Assembly (NCBI GenBank): GCA_030430565.1
Contig: JAUIKS010000003.1
Span: 124,001 to 188,000 of the forward strand
DNA from: Polyangia bacterium
GTDB taxonomy: Bacteria > Myxococcota_A > Polyangia > Nannocystales > Nannocystaceae
Length of the DNA stretch: 64,000 nucleotides
Direction: 5' to 3'
A program made the translations under genes and the position numbers. Positions within the stretch are counted from its first letter, which is position 1, and each line of letters begins with the position of its first letter. The notes under the pieces were generated by a model. It was not told the DNA's origin. It saw nothing but the letters and a program-made list of their open reading frames with translations, and did no database searches. Shown in pieces: positions 63,159 to 64,000 of the stretch.

Positions 63159-64000
63159 ATGCGAGTCAAGGGGCAGGAATTCGCCGTTAGCTACTACAAG
63201 GAGCGGGGCGTGGTCGTGTTCTCGGGCACGATGCGCCTGCGGAACGTGCGGGAGTACGACCAGATCCGCCAGGTGCTGCGCCACGCCCACGACGACGGCG
63301 ACGAGGCGCTCACGCTCGACTTCTGCGAGCTGAGGTTCCTCAACAGCTCCGGGATCACGATGCTCGGGCAGTTCTTGGTCGACGCGCGGCGAGCCGACAC
63401 CAAGCCGATCGTCCTGCGCGGCTCGAGCGAGCGGCCGTGGCAGTCGCGCTCGCTCGACACGCTGCGAAGGATCTGGCCGAAGATTCAGCTCGTCATCGAG
63501 AAGCCCGAGGAGCGCGCGGCCGAGCCCGAGCCCGAGGAGCACGAGGCGGAGGCCGACGCGGCCGCCGAGGCGCTGCCCGAGACCAACTCGATCTTCGGGC
63601 ACCTCGCGCGCAAGCAGACCGCCTTCGAAGACCACGCCTTCTTCGCGTTCCTGCGCACCAACCCCGAGACCTCCTGGGTGTGGGAGTTCATCCCGGGGAT
63701 GGGCTTTTGGGTCAAGACCTTCCAGGACATCCTGCGGCTCGTGCGTGAGCGCGTCGCCTCGACCGAGGCCGGCGCGATGGCGCAGCACATCCTCGAGGGC
63801 GACATCGGCCACGACGAGTGGTTCGTCACCGACCTCAAGGCGCTCGAGATGGAGCTGCCGACGGTGCTCGAGCTGTTCGGCCCGGCGCACCAGCACGTGC
63901 GGCTCGGCTCCTACGCGCTGGTCTCCGAGGTCTACCGCGCCGACAACGACGTGCTGCTGCTCGTGCTGCTGCTCGGCCTCGAGTCCGCGAGCTACGTGTT
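63159..64000 (+). CDS. STAS-domain protein fused to a heme-oxygenase-like domain (3' end beyond window)
   Basis: At least 280 residues; the gene runs off the right edge. Residues 1-105 look like a STAS/anti-sigma-antagonist-type domain: EALTLDFCELRFLNSSGITMLGQFLVDARR, with the phospho-acceptor position as Ser-Ser. This wording resembles the slr1659-type subgroup. An acidic linker (EEHEAEADAAAE) joins it to an alpha-helical domain (LARKQTAFEDHAFFAFLRTNPETSW; AQHILEGDIGHDEWFVTDLKALEME). The second domain's HILEGDIGHDEWF pattern suits the iron-containing heme-oxygenase-like/TenA-like fold (conserved His and Glu). ATG 63159 has GGAGGGG (63150-63154) at 4 nt. Frame checked from the nucleotide sequence: no stop to 64000. 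Confidence 0.75.
   Translation, partial: MRVKGQEFAVSYYKERGVVVFSGTMRLRNVREYDQIRQVLRHAHDDGDEALTLDFCELRFLNSSGITMLGQFLVDARRADTKPIVLRGSSERPWQSRSLDTLRRIWPKIQLVIEKPEERAAEPEPEEHEAEADAAAEALPETNSIFGHLARKQTAFEDHAFFAFLRTNPETSWVWEFIPGMGFWVKTFQDILRLVRERVASTEAGAMAQHILEGDIGHDEWFVTDLKALEMELPTVLELFGPAHQHVRLGSYALVSEVYRADNDVLLLVLLLGLESASYV

Overview
The window is GC-rich, densely coding DNA. It looks like the chromosome of a myxobacterium (phylum Myxococcota), most likely a Nannocystis/Enhygromyxa/Plesiocystis-type member. That placement is an inference from several traits: many secreted lipoproteins with Asp-Gly runs followed by myxobacterial Cys-rich repeats, two Hanks-type Ser/Thr kinases (one with TPRs), FHA proteins, a fibrinogen-like YCDM module, a zinc-ribbon/acidic-repeat protein, and long antisense open frames caused by codon bias. 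No rRNA, CRISPR array, phage module or recognisable transposase was seen. There is one tRNA (Lys, CTT).

Layout. 1-5531 (-): 3' truncated alpha-2-macroglobulin lipoprotein with a CTEQ thioester. 5681-6769: DUF2804 protein. 7009-13784: a two-gene unit of a GHKL/HSP90-like ATPase and a 1698-residue partner whose N-terminus looks like a degenerate copy of the same fold. 13797-14510 (-): crotonase. 15144-16961: Asp-Gly/Cys-repeat/NHL lipoprotein. 17045-18758 (-): zinc-ribbon acidic membrane protein overlapping an HExxH peptidase. 18836-19777 (-): psuG. 19866-26267 (+): lipoprotein, ATP-grasp enzyme, FHA protein, small membrane protein, then coupled Nudix and tyrosine-phosphatase genes. 26421-26951 (-): C-terminal part of a fibrinogen-like gene. 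27162-28583: TPR lipoprotein. 28737-29965 (-): AT-richer island with an orphan membrane protein beside a truncated ECF sigma fragment. 30284-38788 (+): GIDE-like membrane protein, small membrane protein, two coupled secreted proteins (PPC/cadherin-like and IPT plus metallopeptidase) and a transglutaminase-elicitor homologue with somatomedin-B-like modules. 38882-40279 (-): a frameshifted gene and an Asp-Gly lipoprotein that ends inside the fibrinogen-like motif. 40634-63009: hydrolase lipoprotein, orphan CoA-transferase subunit B, TPR kinase, acidic membrane protein, panB, GST, second kinase, CX3C-repeat lipoprotein, CBS protein, three small proteins, SanA-like protein, MFS transporter, MAPEG protein, FHA-trypsin protein, tRNA-Lys, asparaginase-ankyrin fusion and a hypothetical. 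The STAS-heme-oxygenase-like gene at 63159 runs off the right edge.

How the genes relate. Metabolic genes (panB, psuG, crotonase, CoA-transferase B, GST, Nudix, asparaginase) are scattered singletons. The dominant theme is envelope and exported protein biology: at least ten probable lipoproteins, several with peptidase or adhesion-like domains, plus signalling proteins. Three sequence-level patterns recur. A TANNNT -10-like hexamer lies only 5-9 nt before many start codons, which suggests leaderless mRNAs. Twelve-nucleotide tandem repeats sit at the start of, upstream of, or inside several exported-protein genes. A 22-bp direct repeat lies at the broken ends of two complementary fragments of a fibrinogen-like gene, 12.5 kb apart in the same orientation.

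Start codons were chosen by Shine-Dalgarno sequence, signal peptide and family N-terminus where possible, and the uncertain ones are marked. All functional calls come from reading motifs; no database search was run.
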